This document shows, piece after piece, positions 18,619-28,179 of a stretch of 64,000 bases of DNA. Every line of letters starts with the position of its first letter. Position 1 is the first letter of the stretch. Both the position numbers and the translations under genes were made by a program. Where the stretch lies: the NCBI GenBank assembly GCA_017449025.1, contig JAFSKJ010000031.1:1-64000 (forward strand), written 5' to 3'. The stretch comes from Prevotella sp. (lineage in GTDB: Bacteria; Bacteroidota; Bacteroidia; Bacteroidales; Bacteroidaceae). Below the pieces are notes generated by a model. It ran no database searches. It was given only the letters and a program-made list of their open reading frames with translations, and was not told the origin of the DNA.

Positions 18619-18709
18619 GGACTCGATTTCTTGTTCGCTTGGCTTGTCCAAGAACCGCAGTGTCCGCAGGACCTGCGGCAGCAACCAGATGGATAGTAGT
18701 AATTATGGT

Positions 18710-21700
18710 TTACTTGATTATCTTTTTCTTGTTTTTGATGTATATTCCTTTGTGTGGTTGTGGAAGGCGGATGCCATGAAGGTTGTAGGTGTCGTGGTGG
18801 GTGTGTGGTGTTTGCATGGGTGGGGTGATGGGTGTGGTGGCTATGTAGTTGTCGATGTTTTCCACGAAGTTGATGTCGTGGATTTCGCATGTGCCGTCGC
18901 TGTTTGTCGAAGTGAGTCCGAAGATGGTCTGTCCCATGCAGAGGCTTGGGCGGTCGCCCGTGAAGTTGTCGTAGAGGCCGCTCTCTGTGATGTCCCATGC
19001 TATGAGGGTCTGCGCCTGCGAGCCTACGGCGATGGTTTTCTTTATGGTGGGTTCCACCTGTGTGCCCTTGTTCTTGCCGTTGAGCCACCAGAGGTAAGAT
19101 GCCCCTGGGGCGGTGCTGAGTGCTGTTCCGCGCACTATAAGGTATTTCTGGCTTTTGTCTATGTCGTAGTCCAGGTCTTGGTATTTCATGGTCAGGGCTA
19201 TGTTGTTTGCTCCCGCGCTCTTTGCCTTGATGGTGTTTTGCTGCGTGTTGTATGTTATGTTTGTGGCGGCAATGCGGTTGGGGTCGCCCGTTGTCCAGTC
19301 CTGTGCCTTGAACTGGTAGGCGTTGGCATTCTCTTTGTAGTCTTTCATGAGGCGCATATAGTAGAGTCCGGGGTTCATGGTGCCTTCGGTGGCTGCAAGC
19401 CTGACTTGGAACTGTGTCTTTACCATACCCTTGTCGTCTGTGACGAGCGAGGCGGGTATGGGGTATTCTGTGTTGTAGAAGCCGTTGTCGCTGTTTCGTG
19501 CGGACGACGGGATGGTGATGGCGGCTATCTTCACTCCGTCGACAAGCAGGGTGGCCTTGCGGCCGTTGTCGGCTGTGGTGAAGCGGCACATTATGGAGAG
19601 TGCGTCGCTGATGGCTTCTGTATTGAAAAGTGTGTACTGCACATATCCGCCGGCCTGTGCGTCGCGGTAGCTTTCGCCGTTGTAGTTGCCTTTGTTGGAA
19701 TCGGCGGAATAGTTGTATTCATGACCGGCCTCGCTTTGCTGTTCGCCGGGAGCCACGAAGTCGAGCGTTCGGGCTGTCAGGGCCTCGTTGGCTGCCTCTG
19801 TCTGTGCCATCGAGCTGTTGGCGAAGTTCTCAGCGGTCTGCTGATACCAGTAGCAGCAGTAGCGGGCATGGTGAATCTGATGGAAGGGAACCAGGCGTAG
19901 GGCCTTCCACTTGTAGGTTTCCACCCCCTCGCGGCTTACGTCGATGGAGAAGCATGGGTTGCCGTCGAGGTCTATTCGCTTGATGCGGTTGAGCACGTCT
20001 TTGCGCTCGCATATAAGCAGTGGAGCGGAGAGCAGGTTTTTCGACGATGCCATGGAGCCGGGGGCATGGTCCATGCGGCCTGCGCCGGCATACTCGTTCT
20101 GCATTGTCTCTGTGGGCAGGAAGGCTATGTCGTAGGGAGGGATTTCCGCGCCTTCGGCAATGTCGTACATGATGTCGTAGGGCTTGGTGGTCTGTGCTGA
20201 CAGGAGTATGGGGCCGAACTTGAAGGCTATGTAGTCGGAGTAGTTGGGGCACTCCTCGTAGCGCAGCTCCATGGGGAGCCATACTGTGATGATGTCGCCC
20301 TCTGCCCATGTTCGGTCTATGGTTACATAGGATGCAGTGCCCTGTGTTATGGCCGCATTAACGGCGACGCCGTTGACCGATACCTGGTATTCCTTGCCGG
20401 CCCATGCAGGATGTCGCACGGCAATCTTATAGGTGCCTGCTTTCTCTACCGTTATCGTGGTGGTTGCGGTGTTGGGTGTGGTAGGCGTGGTAGGTGTGGT
20501 AGGTGTGGTGCTGGGGAACATTGTTTCTTGTGTGACTGCGAAATCGCTGCTCACGAGTCGCGAGGGCGTGAAGAGGTTCACGTAGAGCGTCTCTTTGCCG
20601 TCGTGGGTATAGATGAAGTGCCCGTATTTGGAGTGGTTCTCCATGCCCGTACCCACACAGCACCACATGGCTTGGTTTGCCTGTGAATAGATGCGGTAGC
20701 CCTGTGGCCTGAGGGTGGTGAAGTAGACGTAACCGCCAGTGGTGGGGTCTTGTGTGGAGAGGATATGGTTCCACAGGGCCTGCTCATAGAAGTCTGCATA
20801 CTTGGCGTCTCCGGTGCGGTCGGCCATCATCTCGGTGAGCTTGAGCATGTTGTTGGTGTTGCATGTCTCGGGGCCGTCCAGATTGTCTATATACCTGTTG
20901 CTGTTGGCCTTTGCCAGGAAGTGCTCAGCCACTGAGTTGCCGCCGATGCATACGGTGCGGTTGGTGGCCACGTCGGTCCAGAAATTCTCTGCGGCTTTCT
21001 TGTAGGCGGTTGCCGTAGGGTCTTGCTCGAAGATGCGCTCCATGCCGATGTACTTAGGCACTTGGGTGTTGGCGTGACGATTGTCGAGGAAGGTGGTGTT
21101 GAGCGTCTGCATGCCGTTGAGCATTGTGTTGTGAGTAAAGCGCTTGGCTGCCGTGAGGTATTTGGCATGGCCGAAGAGCTGGTAGGCGTCGAGCAGCGAC
21201 TCGTTCATGCCGCCGTGCTCGCAGTCGAGGAAGCTCTGCAGGTCGCTGTCGCTCACCTTGCTGACAATGTTCACACTCCAGTCGGCCATTTTGCGGAACA
21301 CCTCTTTGGCATCAGCATTGCCGCCATAAAGATATGCATCGCGCAGGCCTGCCAGTATCTTGTGCTCGCAGTAGAAAGGCACCCATCCCCAATTGCCGCG
21401 GATGGTGGCGGTGTTGCCGGCATAGAGGTCTTTCCACGACTGGTTGATGGGCTGTCCGCCGATGAAGCCGTAGAGTCCCTCAGTGTTGTTGTCGTAGGCG
21501 CCCTGGCAGTCTTTCATCACACTGACCATATAGTCCATGCGTTCCTTCAGTCGGGCTTTCATGTCTGCCTCTCGACAGGCGGCGTATGCCAGCGAGAGGG
21601 CTGTCAGGTAGTGGCCGCCCACATGGCCGTCGAGATTGAAGTTGTCGCTGCCCCAGTTGGTGAACGACGGATGTTTCTGCTCCCAATGGTAGTAGCGGCT

Positions 21701-21937
21701 CTGGGTGTCGGTGGTGGAGGCGAGTCCCGACTGTCGCACGTATGGCGTCAGCAGCCGGTCTACATCGTATGCCATCAGCGTCTGGAAGTTCAGTTCCATC
21801 GCCGTCTTCATAGGACCGTCAAGCAGCGTCACCTCTTCCAAGTTGAAGTGCTTGGGATATAACAAGCTTTGTGCATGGCTGTCTGCGGATGTCATCAAGG
21901 CCGACACCAAGGCCATTGTTAGCAGTAGGTTTTTCAT
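18710..21937 (-). CDS. beta-L-arabinofuranosidase, GH127/GH146 type
   Basis: A 1075-residue secreted hydrolase that should release beta-L-arabinofuranose from plant glycans. Signal peptide about residues 1-22. The (alpha/alpha)6 domain carries the zinc-cysteine site of HypBA1-like enzymes: Glu357-Thr-Cys359 (GPETC) and Cys426-Cys427 (MWCCVGTG). Beta-sandwich domains follow, including a DUF4986-like segment (about 620-720) and a sugar-binding-like segment (about 770-880). The end, NLHGIRLPQPHKGIYIKN then a KKK run, matches a tail shared by other secreted proteins here. Odd: a TTPTTPTTP stretch at about 476-487, encoded by a 9-bp repeat. It follows the esterase gene by 27 bases. Confidence 0.88.
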   Translation of the reverse strand: MKNLLLTMALVSALMTSADSHAQSLLYPKHFNLEEVTLLDGPMKTAMELNFQTLMAYDVDRLLTPYVRQSGLASTTDTQSRYYHWEQKHPSFTNWGSDNFNLDGHVGGHYLTALSLAYAACREADMKARLKERMDYMVSVMKDCQGAYDNNTEGLYGFIGGQPINQSWKDLYAGNTATIRGNWGWVPFYCEHKILAGLRDAYLYGGNADAKEVFRKMADWSVNIVSKVSDSDLQSFLDCEHGGMNESLLDAYQLFGHAKYLTAAKRFTHNTMLNGMQTLNTTFLDNRHANTQVPKYIGMERIFEQDPTATAYKKAAENFWTDVATNRTVCIGGNSVAEHFLAKANSNRYIDNLDGPETCNTNNMLKLTEMMADRTGDAKYADFYEQALWNHILSTQDPTTGGYVYFTTLRPQGYRIYSQANQAMWCCVGTGMENHSKYGHFIYTHDGKETLYVNLFTPSRLVSSDFAVTQETMFPSTTPTTPTTPTTPNTATTTITVEKAGTYKIAVRHPAWAGKEYQVSVNGVAVNAAITQGTASYVTIDRTWAEGDIITVWLPMELRYEECPNYSDYIAFKFGPILLSAQTTKPYDIMYDIAEGAEIPPYDIAFLPTETMQNEYAGAGRMDHAPGSMASSKNLLSAPLLICERKDVLNRIKRIDLDGNPCFSIDVSREGVETYKWKALRLVPFHQIHHARYCCYWYQQTAENFANSSMAQTEAANEALTARTLDFVAPGEQQSEAGHEYNYSADSNKGNYNGESYRDAQAGGYVQYTLFNTEAISDALSIMCRFTTADNGRKATLLVDGVKIAAITIPSSARNSDNGFYNTEYPIPASLVTDDKGMVKTQFQVRLAATEGTMNPGLYYMRLMKDYKENANAYQFKAQDWTTGDPNRIAATNITYNTQQNTIKAKSAGANNIALTMKYQDLDYDIDKSQKYLIVRGTALSTAPGASYLWWLNGKNKGTQVEPTIKKTIAVGSQAQTLIAWDITESGLYDNFTGDRPSLCMGQTIFGLTSTNSDGTCEIHDINFVENIDNYIATTPITPPMQTPHTHHDTYNLHGIRLPQPHKGIYIKNKKKIIK
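20477..20512 (-). repeat. 9-bp minisatellite inside GH127 gene
   Basis: Four units of TGTGGTAGG type (three nearly identical, the last degenerate), read in frame on the minus strand as Thr-Thr-Pro. The same unit appears outside genes at 27923-27945 (CCTACCACA) and in related form at 56372-56416. Confidence 0.7.
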
Positions 21938-21964
21938 TTTCTGTTTTTCAGTTAAGTGTTGGTA

Positions 21965-23923
21965 CTAAGGGTGATTGACCTCCATCTGTAGGGGCGACAT
22001 GGGGAGGTTGTTCTTGCCGAAGACGTTGGCGCGCAAGGGGTTGTTTTTCCACGCATAGCGCAGAAGCTTCGGGCTGCTGATGCCTTTGGCGCTTACGGTG
22101 ATGCGGTTGCCCTGGCCTGTGGCCTTGGCATTTACGAAGCGTCCGTCGGCTCCGGCGAGCTCGAACTCAAAGAGTTCACCGTCGGTGAGCAGCGGCTGGT
22201 CGAGAGTGAGCAAGACGCTGCTGCCGTCGACCTTGGCTTCCGTCACCTGTGGCGACAGTGTCACCTTCTTGTTCCATATTATATGGTCGAAGCAGCGGGC
22301 TATGCGCTGTGCCACCTCTTGTTTTCTCAACGGGTGAATGTCTACTGTCTCGCCTAAGTCGATGATGCATGCCAGCTCGGCGTTGGGCAGCTTCTTTGCT
22401 GCAAGGCGCTGTGATTCGCGCACCTGCGACCATCCCGTGTCCTGCGGGCTGTCGGAGGGGTCCATGAAGTTGGCCAACTGCACCACCACGAAGGGCATGT
22501 CCGGCTCCTGCCACAACTGCCGCCAGCCCGTGATGAGGTGGGTAAGGTATTGTTCGTACCTGTATCCGTCGCCCGTGTTCGACTCTCCCTGATACCACAC
22601 CATTCCCGACAGGGCGTATGGTGCTAAGGGGTAGTGCATGGCATTGTAGAGCACCGACGGCAGGTTCTGCCCTCCGGCGTCGGCTGACGGGCACTGGGGC
22701 ATGCGCATGCCCTCGCGGCCTCGCCACTGTGGCGAGAGTGCCACCTCTGTGCCGTCGTCGAATATCAGCTTGTATGGCTTCTCCGGAATGAAGTGGGGCG
22801 CGCCGCCCTTTGTTACGAAGCGCACCGTCAGTGCATTGTCGCCTGCCACGAGCAGCCCTTCTGGAATGGTGTAACGGCGCGGAGGGTACTGGTATCCGGT
22901 GGAGCCCACCTGCTTGCCGTTGACGTAGGTCTGGTCGGCATCGTAGAGTGTGCCGACGAGCAGCCGTGCCTTCTGCCCGGCGTGTGCAGCGTCGATGGTG
23001 ACGTGCTGGCGCGCCCAGAACGAGCCGGTGTAGCGGAAGTCCTTGGTCAGGTTGTTGCTCAGTTGGCGGCCGCCCTTTGTGATGAAGGCGTCAAGTAGTG
23101 GCCATTGGCTGTCGTCGTAGTCGCGGGCCGTGAACCCCTCGGCAAACCCGGGGTCGGTGTCGGTGAGCATCTTCTGCCAGCGGTTCTGTGCCTGCATGTT
23201 GGCGCGCTGCAGCGAGCGCACCATGTCGTCGTCCTGGAAGAAGAGGGTGCGCTGGTACTCCTGCGGGTAGTATTGCCTGAGTGTGTCGGCATCAAGCCAT
23301 GCCTGAATGGGAGTGCCACCGACGCTGTTGACTATTATTCCCTGTGGCACTCCGGTCTTAGCGTACATCTCGCGCCCGAGGAAGTATCCGGCGGCAGAGA
23401 AGAGCCAAGCGTTCTGCCTGTTCACAGGCTTCCAGTTGATGGGTGTAGGCTTGATGTCGGCCTTGGGGCCGTGGGTGTCGGTGTCTGTCTGAACGCGGAA
23501 CATCCTTATCTCAGAATTCTCATATTCGTCGATGACCTTGCCGTATTGGGGGTATACTCGCTCTATGGTCACGTCGATGTTAGACTGTCCCGAACAGAGC
23601 CACACGTCGCCCACGAGCACATTGTCGAGGGTTATGGGCGAGCTGTCGTCACTATTGCCCTCAACCACGATGGTGTAGGGTCCGCCGGCTTTCTGCTTCA
23701 GCAGGTCTATGCGCCAGTGCCCCTGTGTGTCGGCAGTGGTCTCATATTTCTTCTTCCTGAAGGTTACGCTGACACTTTCGCCGGGGTTGGCGCTTCCCCA
23801 TATGGGTATGGGCTTGTTGCGCTGAACCACCATTCCCGACTGGAACATTTGCGGCATGGAGACTTTAGCCTCTGCCGCGAAGGTGCATAGGAGCACCACT
23901 GTTGTTGCAATGAATTTTCTCAT
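21965..23923 (-). CDS. sialate O-acetylesterase-type carbohydrate esterase
   Basis: A 652-residue secreted SGNH-hydrolase. Signal peptide about residues 1-19; an N-terminal beta-sandwich; then the catalytic parts VWLCSGQSN (Ser114 as nucleophile), VNSVGGTPIQAW, MVWYQGESNTG and the Asp/His block LGETVDIHPLRK near residue 540. A jelly-roll insert lies around residues 290-400. Although the family is named for sialic acid, Bacteroidetes members next to plant-glycan hydrolases often remove acetyl groups from xylan or pectin. Its operon partner is the arabinofuranosidase, so plant polysaccharide is the likelier substrate. ATG 23923 is chosen to begin the signal peptide. Confidence 0.85.
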   Translation of the reverse strand: MRKFIATTVVLLCTFAAEAKVSMPQMFQSGMVVQRNKPIPIWGSANPGESVSVTFRKKKYETTADTQGHWRIDLLKQKAGGPYTIVVEGNSDDSSPITLDNVLVGDVWLCSGQSNIDVTIERVYPQYGKVIDEYENSEIRMFRVQTDTDTHGPKADIKPTPINWKPVNRQNAWLFSAAGYFLGREMYAKTGVPQGIIVNSVGGTPIQAWLDADTLRQYYPQEYQRTLFFQDDDMVRSLQRANMQAQNRWQKMLTDTDPGFAEGFTARDYDDSQWPLLDAFITKGGRQLSNNLTKDFRYTGSFWARQHVTIDAAHAGQKARLLVGTLYDADQTYVNGKQVGSTGYQYPPRRYTIPEGLLVAGDNALTVRFVTKGGAPHFIPEKPYKLIFDDGTEVALSPQWRGREGMRMPQCPSADAGGQNLPSVLYNAMHYPLAPYALSGMVWYQGESNTGDGYRYEQYLTHLITGWRQLWQEPDMPFVVVQLANFMDPSDSPQDTGWSQVRESQRLAAKKLPNAELACIIDLGETVDIHPLRKQEVAQRIARCFDHIIWNKKVTLSPQVTEAKVDGSSVLLTLDQPLLTDGELFEFELAGADGRFVNAKATGQGNRITVSAKGISSPKLLRYAWKNNPLRANVFGKNNLPMSPLQMEVNHP

Positions 23924-23985
23924 GGCGTTGAAATGAATAATGTAATAATCCATGCTCGCTTTCGTTGTCTCGAACAAGTACGCTG

Positions 23986-24017
23986 CAAAGTTAATCAATA
24001 ATTCTTTAACGCCCAAA
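23986..24017 (-). promoter_or_regulatory. promoter of the esterase-GH127 operon
   Basis: On the minus strand TTTG (24014-24017), a 20-base spacer, then TAACTTTG (23986-23993), about 60 bases before the esterase start. Confidence 0.7.
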
Positions 24018-24082
24018 CAATCCCGACATTTATTTTTCAGTTACTTTTTTGGCCGCCCCAGAATGAAATTCCCTCCCTTTCC

Positions 24083-24114
24083 TTTGGCCGTTACGTTTTT
24101 TATTAGTACCTTTG
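24083..24114 (+). promoter_or_regulatory. gpmI promoter
   Basis: TTTG (24083-24086), a 20-base spacer, then TACCTTTG (24107-24114), about 30 bases before the gpmI start. It is divergent from the esterase promoter. Confidence 0.75.
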
Positions 24115-24146
24115 CCGCCTACTTGACATTTAACAATGATAAGATT

Positions 24147-25667
24147 ATGGCAAAGAAAGCACTTTTGATGATTCTCGACGGATGGGGAATCGGTAAGCAC
24201 GGTAAGGGTGATGTTATTTTCAACACTCCCACGCCTTATCTCGACCTTTTGTATGCAACGTCAGCTCACTCGCAGCTGCAGGCCTCTGGCGAAGACGTTG
24301 GCCTGCCCGACGGCCAGATGGGCAACTCTGAGGTTGGGCACCTTAATATCGGTGCCGGGCGCATAGTGTACCAGGACTTGGTGAAGATAAACCGCGCCTG
24401 CAAGGACGGTTCTATCGTAGATAACCCGCAGGTGAAGGCCGCTTACACATACGCCAAGGATAAGGGCAAGAAGCTGCACCTGATGGGGCTTTGCTCTGAC
24501 GGCGGCGTGCATTCAAGCCTTGAACACCTGTTCAAGCTGATTGAGGTGGGCAAGCACTACGGCCTGAAGAATCAGACCTTCGTGCACTGCTTCATGGACG
24601 GTCGCGACACCGACCCGCACTCCGGCAAGGGATTCATACAGCAGGTAAGCGACGTATGCGCCAAGAACGACGCTGCCATTGCATCGATAGTGGGCCGCTT
24701 CTATGCCATGGACCGCGACAAGCGCTGGGAGCGCGTCAAGGAGGGGTATGACCTAATTGTCAACGGAACGGGCAAGCAGGCCACCGACATGGTGCAGGCC
24801 ATGCAGGAATCGTACGACGAGGGCGTTACCGACGAGTTTATCAAACCCATACACAACACCACCGTCGATGGAACCATTAACGAGGGCGACGTGGTAATCT
24901 TCATCAACTTCCGTAACGACCGTGCCAAGGAGCTTACCATTGCCCTGACGCAGGAGGACATGCCTGAACAGGGCATGAAGACCATACCCGGCCTGCAGTA
25001 TTACTGCATGACTCCCTACGATGCCAAGTTCACGGGGGTAAACATACTCTTCCCAAAGGAGAACGTTGAGGACACCCTGGGCGAGTATCTTTCCAAACTT
25101 GGCAAGAAGCAACTGCACACCGCCGAGACCGAGAAATACGCCCACGTCACCTTCTTCTTCAACGGTGGGCGCGAACTGCCTTTTGAGGGTGAAGACCGAA
25201 TACTTGTGGCATCGCCAAAGGTGGCTACCTACGACCTGAAGCCGGAGATGTCGGCATACGAGGTGAAGGACAAACTCGTGGCTGCCATAGGCACACAGCA
25301 GTACGACTTCGTTGTGGTGAACTTCGCAAACGGCGACATGGTGGGCCACACTGGAGTCTACAATGCCATTGCCAAGGCCGTCCATGCTGTGGACAACTGC
25401 GTAAGAAGCGTGGTAGAGGCAGCCAAGCGCGCCGACTACGAGGTGATAATCATTGCCGACCACGGTAATGCCGACAATGCCATCAACCCCGACGGTACGC
25501 CTAACACCGCCCACTCGCTTAACCCCGTTCCATTCATCTATGTCACCAACAACAACTCTGCCACAGTGAAAGACGGACGGCTGGCCGACGTGGCCCCATC
25601 CATACTCCACATCTTGGGACTGGAGCAGCCCGCTGACATGACTGGCGAAAATCTGATTTCCGACTGA
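24147..25667 (+). CDS. gpmI: 2,3-bisphosphoglycerate-independent phosphoglycerate mutase
   Basis: Interconverts 3- and 2-phosphoglycerate in glycolysis. The 506-residue enzyme of the alkaline phosphatase superfamily shows LMILDGWG (metal site), the catalytic Ser61 in [16 protein letters not shown], and IIADHGNAD near the C-terminus. The ATG at 24147 is chosen because [14 protein letters not shown] is the family N-terminus; upstream in-frame codons overlap the promoter. The stop overlaps the start of the next gene by one base. Confidence 0.96.
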   Translation: MAKKALLMILDGWGIGKHGKGDVIFNTPTPYLDLLYATSAHSQLQASGEDVGLPDGQMGNSEVGHLNIGAGRIVYQDLVKINRACKDGSIVDNPQVKAAYTYAKDKGKKLHLMGLCSDGGVHSSLEHLFKLIEVGKHYGLKNQTFVHCFMDGRDTDPHSGKGFIQQVSDVCAKNDAAIASIVGRFYAMDRDKRWERVKEGYDLIVNGTGKQATDMVQAMQESYDEGVTDEFIKPIHNTTVDGTINEGDVVIFINFRNDRAKELTIALTQEDMPEQGMKTIPGLQYYCMTPYDAKFTGVNILFPKENVEDTLGEYLSKLGKKQLHTAETEKYAHVTFFFNGGRELPFEGEDRILVASPKVATYDLKPEMSAYEVKDKLVAAIGTQQYDFVVVNFANGDMVGHTGVYNAIAKAVHAVDNCVRSVVEAAKRADYEVIIIADHGNADNAINPDGTPNTAHSLNPVPFIYVTNNNSATVKDGRLADVAPSILHILGLEQPADMTGENLISD

Positions 25668-26581
25668 TGACATACGGTGTTATAGGCTCCGGAGCCATAG
25701 GCGGATACTATGGAGGCAGGCTACAGAAAGCTGGCTTCGAGGTACACTTCCTCTTCCGTTCCGACTACGACTACGTAAAGGAGCACGGCTTGCAGGTGGA
25801 CTCATGCAACGGGTCGTTCCACTTAGACAACGTCAACGCTTATTGCGACACTGCCGACATGCCACAGTGCGACGTGGTGTTTGTGTGCCTCAAGACGGTG
25901 AACAACGACAAGCTCTGCAAGCTGCTGCCCCCCCTGCTGCATGAAGGCACCATTGTGGTGCTGATACAGAACGGCATCGGCGTGGAGGCCGACGTGCAGA
26001 GTAACTTTCCCGACGTGCAGCTCTGTGCGGGACTGGCGTTCATCTGTTCGGCAAAGACAGAGCCGGGAAGGGTGAACCACCAGTGTTACGGCAGCATAAA
26101 CCTGGCCGACTACTCTTGTCGCGACAAGGAGTCGGTGCAGGCTGTGGCTACAGAAATGAGGTTGGCGGGCATAGAGGCTGGCATAGTGGAATATAATGAG
26201 GCGCGATGGAAGAAGGCGGTGTGGAACATGCCCTTCAACGGACTGACGGTGGCCTTGCATGCCCAGACCGACCAGCTGCTCGCCAACCCTGCTACACGGC
26301 GGTTAGTAAAAGAGATGATGATGGAGGTGGTGGGAGCAGCACAACACCTCGGGGTTAAGAATATTGACGAGACCTTCGTGGAGAAGATGATTGCCATGAC
26401 CGACGAGATGACACCCTACTCGCCGTCGATGCGCTTAGACTATGACTTCCACCGCCGTATGGAGATTGACTACCTCTATACACGCCCGATAGCCATGGCG
26501 CGTGAGGCAGGCTTCGCCATGCCAAAGTTAGAGATGCTCGAGGCAGAGCTAAGATTCCTCGAAGCCCCATTAGCCCATTAG
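25667..26581 (+). CDS. 2-dehydropantoate 2-reductase family protein
   Basis: A 304-residue NADPH-dependent reductase of the PanE/ApbA family. The Rossmann motif GVIGSGAIGGYYGGRL is at the N-terminus, LIQNGIG is the usual second block, and a helical C-terminal domain includes KKAVWNMPFNGLTVAL with the catalytic-type Lys. It may make pantoate for coenzyme A, but many family members are uncharacterised paralogues and no other pan gene is nearby, so no symbol is given. Its last codons and stop lie in a tandem array of CCCATTAG units. Confidence 0.85.
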   Translation: MTYGVIGSGAIGGYYGGRLQKAGFEVHFLFRSDYDYVKEHGLQVDSCNGSFHLDNVNAYCDTADMPQCDVVFVCLKTVNNDKLCKLLPPLLHEGTIVVLIQNGIGVEADVQSNFPDVQLCAGLAFICSAKTEPGRVNHQCYGSINLADYSCRDKESVQAVATEMRLAGIEAGIVEYNEARWKKAVWNMPFNGLTVALHAQTDQLLANPATRRLVKEMMMEVVGAAQHLGVKNIDETFVEKMIAMTDEMTPYSPSMRLDYDFHRRMEIDYLYTRPIAMAREAGFAMPKLEMLEAELRFLEAPLAH

Positions 26582-26612
26582 TCCCATTAGTCCTATTAGC
26601 CCTATTAGCCCC
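26565..26612 (+). repeat. 9-bp minisatellite (CCCATTAGT family), intergenic
   Basis: Five tandem units of CCCATTAG plus one base (8 or 9 bp each, with C/T variants) run from the last codons of the reductase gene to the base before the ung start codon. The reverse complement of the unit, ACTAATGGG, appears in tandem inside the pectin methylesterase gene at 48060-48104. Confidence 0.85.
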
Positions 26613-27278
26613 ATGAACGTAAAGATAGAGCCATCGTGGAAGCAGCAGCTGTTAGCAGAGTTTGAAAAACCTTACTTTCTGCAGCTGACTGACACCGTAA
26701 GGCAGGAGTACACCTCGACGACATGCTACCCTCCGGGACGGCTCATCTTCAACGCCTTCAACCTGTGCCCCTTTGACAAGGTGAAGGTGGTGATTATCGG
26801 GCAGGATCCCTACCACGAGCCAGGACAGGCCCACGGACTCAGCTTCTCGGTGCAGGATGGAGTAATGTTTCCCCCTTCGCTTCAGAACATCTTCAAGGAG
26901 ATAGAGCAAGACCTGGGCATCCCCGTACCTATGTCGGGCAACCTCACCCGATGGGCAGAACAGGGCGTGCTCTTGCTCAACGCCACACTCACCGTACGTG
27001 CACATTCAGCCAACAGCCACTCCGCCCTGGGCTGGCAGAAGTTCACCGATGCCGCTATTCAGGCATTAGCCTCGCAGCGCCATCACCTTGTATATATGCT
27101 GTGGGGCGGTTTCGCCCGCGGCAAGGCCTACATGATAGACCGCTCGCAAAACCTCGTGCTGGAGTCTGTGCATCCGTCGCCGCTGAGTGCCAACAAGGGC
27201 GGATGGTTCGGACAGCACCAGTTTTCGCGCTGTAATGATTATCTGAAACAGAATGGTATCAGCCCAATACAATGGTAG
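26613..27278 (+). CDS. ung: uracil-DNA glycosylase
   Basis: Removes uracil from DNA in base-excision repair. The 221-residue family 1 enzyme has the water-activating Asp65 in GQDPYHEPGQAHGLSFSV, LLLNATLTVR, and the DNA-intercalation loop HPSPLSA with His187. Length and motifs are standard. The gene begins directly after the 9-bp array and overlaps the DUF3109 gene by seven bases. Confidence 0.97.
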   Translation: MNVKIEPSWKQQLLAEFEKPYFLQLTDTVRQEYTSTTCYPPGRLIFNAFNLCPFDKVKVVIIGQDPYHEPGQAHGLSFSVQDGVMFPPSLQNIFKEIEQDLGIPVPMSGNLTRWAEQGVLLLNATLTVRAHSANSHSALGWQKFTDAAIQALASQRHHLVYMLWGGFARGKAYMIDRSQNLVLESVHPSPLSANKGGWFGQHQFSRCNDYLKQNGISPIQW

Positions 27279-27919
27279 CAGCCAATCATCTTCCTCCCAT
27301 ACTGCAGATAGGAGACGTGCTTATCTCCACGGAAATACTTACCGAGCACTTCTGCTGCGACTTGTCGAAATGCAAGGGCATCTGCTGCGTTGAGGGAGAT
27401 GCCGGTGCACCAGTCACACTCGACGAGATTGCTGGCATAGAAGAAGCCCTGCCTGCAGCGTGGCCCATGCTTTCGGCATCGGCACAAGCCGTCATCGACC
27501 GTCAGGGCGTGGCCTATACTGATGAGGAGGGCGACTTGGTGACAAGCATTGTCAACGGCAAGGACTGCGTGTTCACCTACTATGGCGACATTCACGACAG
27601 GGAGACACGCCAGCCCATAGCCCACTGCTGCCTGTGTGCCCTCGAAAAGGCATGCCGCGAAGGCAGGAGCAACTTCCAGAAGCCCATAAGCTGTGCACTC
27701 TATCCTATCCGCGAGAAGCACTTCCCCACGGCCGACGGCAATACTGTGGTGGCTTTGAACTACAACCGCTGGAAAGTTTGCGACCCCGCCCGTGATAAAG
27801 GCAAGCAGCTCGGCCTGCCGCTCTACCGCTTTCTAGAAGGTCCGCTTAAGCGCCGTTTCGGAAGCCAGTGGTATCAGGAGTTGTGCGAAGCCACCCGTGA
27901 ACTCGGTTTAACAACCTAA
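27272..27919 (+). CDS. DUF3109 family protein
   Basis: A 215-residue cytoplasmic protein of the DUF3109 family, common in Bacteroidetes and of unknown function. It is rich in conserved cysteines: HFCCDLSKCKGICCVEGDAG at residues 27-46, then HCCLCALEKAC and PISCALYPIR. The pattern suggests metal or Fe-S binding, as in the related YkgJ-type zinc/iron-chelating proteins, but that is inference. It overlaps ung by seven bases and ends the gpmI operon. Confidence 0.85.
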   Translation: MVAANHLPPILQIGDVLISTEILTEHFCCDLSKCKGICCVEGDAGAPVTLDEIAGIEEALPAAWPMLSASAQAVIDRQGVAYTDEEGDLVTSIVNGKDCVFTYYGDIHDRETRQPIAHCCLCALEKACREGRSNFQKPISCALYPIREKHFPTADGNTVVALNYNRWKVCDPARDKGKQLGLPLYRFLEGPLKRRFGSQWYQELCEATRELGLTT

Positions 27920-27922
27920 AAA

Positions 27923-27945
27923 CCTACCACACCTACCACACCTAC
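27923..27945 (+). repeat. 9-bp minisatellite (CCTACCACA family), intergenic
   Basis: Two perfect CCTACCACA units and a partial third directly after the DUF3109 stop codon. It belongs to the same family as the coding array in GH127 (20477-20512). Confidence 0.7.
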
Positions 27946-27985
27946 AAAAAACCCCGCAAGAAACCGAAGAACAGTCTCTTGCGGG
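27946..27985 (-). terminator. intrinsic terminator after tRNA-Arg
   Basis: CCCGCAAGA (27953-27961) pairs with TCTTGCGGG (27977-27985). On the minus strand the stem is followed by a T6 run, so it should end the tRNA transcript. On the plus strand it may also stop the gpmI operon, with only a TTT after the stem. Confidence 0.85.
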
Positions 27986-27996
27986 TTTACTCGCAG

Positions 27997-28070
27997 TGAT
28001 TCCGTTGGGACTCGAACCCAAGACCCACAGCTTAGAAGGCTGTTGCTCTATCCAGCTGAGCTACGGAACC
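27997..28070 (-). tRNA. tRNA-Arg (anticodon TCT)
   Basis: A 74-nt cloverleaf on the minus strand: acceptor GGTTCCG pairs with CGGAATC, D arm GCTC...GAGC, anticodon stem ACAGC/GCTGT with loop CTTCTAA (anticodon TCT, reads AGA/AGG), T-loop GGTTCGAGTCC, discriminator A. CCA is not encoded. A TAATTTTG box at 28092-28099 (minus strand) is a fitting promoter element. No integrase or duplicated tRNA end is nearby. Confidence 0.95.
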
Positions 28071-28179
28071 ATTGCACTACCTAATCTTTTGCAAAATTAG
28101 CAATAAAAAGCGTAATGGCCAAAAATCTGCCACCATCCCGCCGTTTTTTAGTGTTTTTTTACATTCACCCTGCTGTGCA

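Noticed and set aside
18644-19900. 418-codon open frame on the plus strand antisense to GH127
   Set aside because: Valine-, glycine- and cysteine-rich low-information translation of the strand opposite a convincing hydrolase.
27997-28070. tRNA-Arg as an integration site for a mobile element
   Set aside because: No integrase, no repeated tRNA end and no change of gene content on either side.
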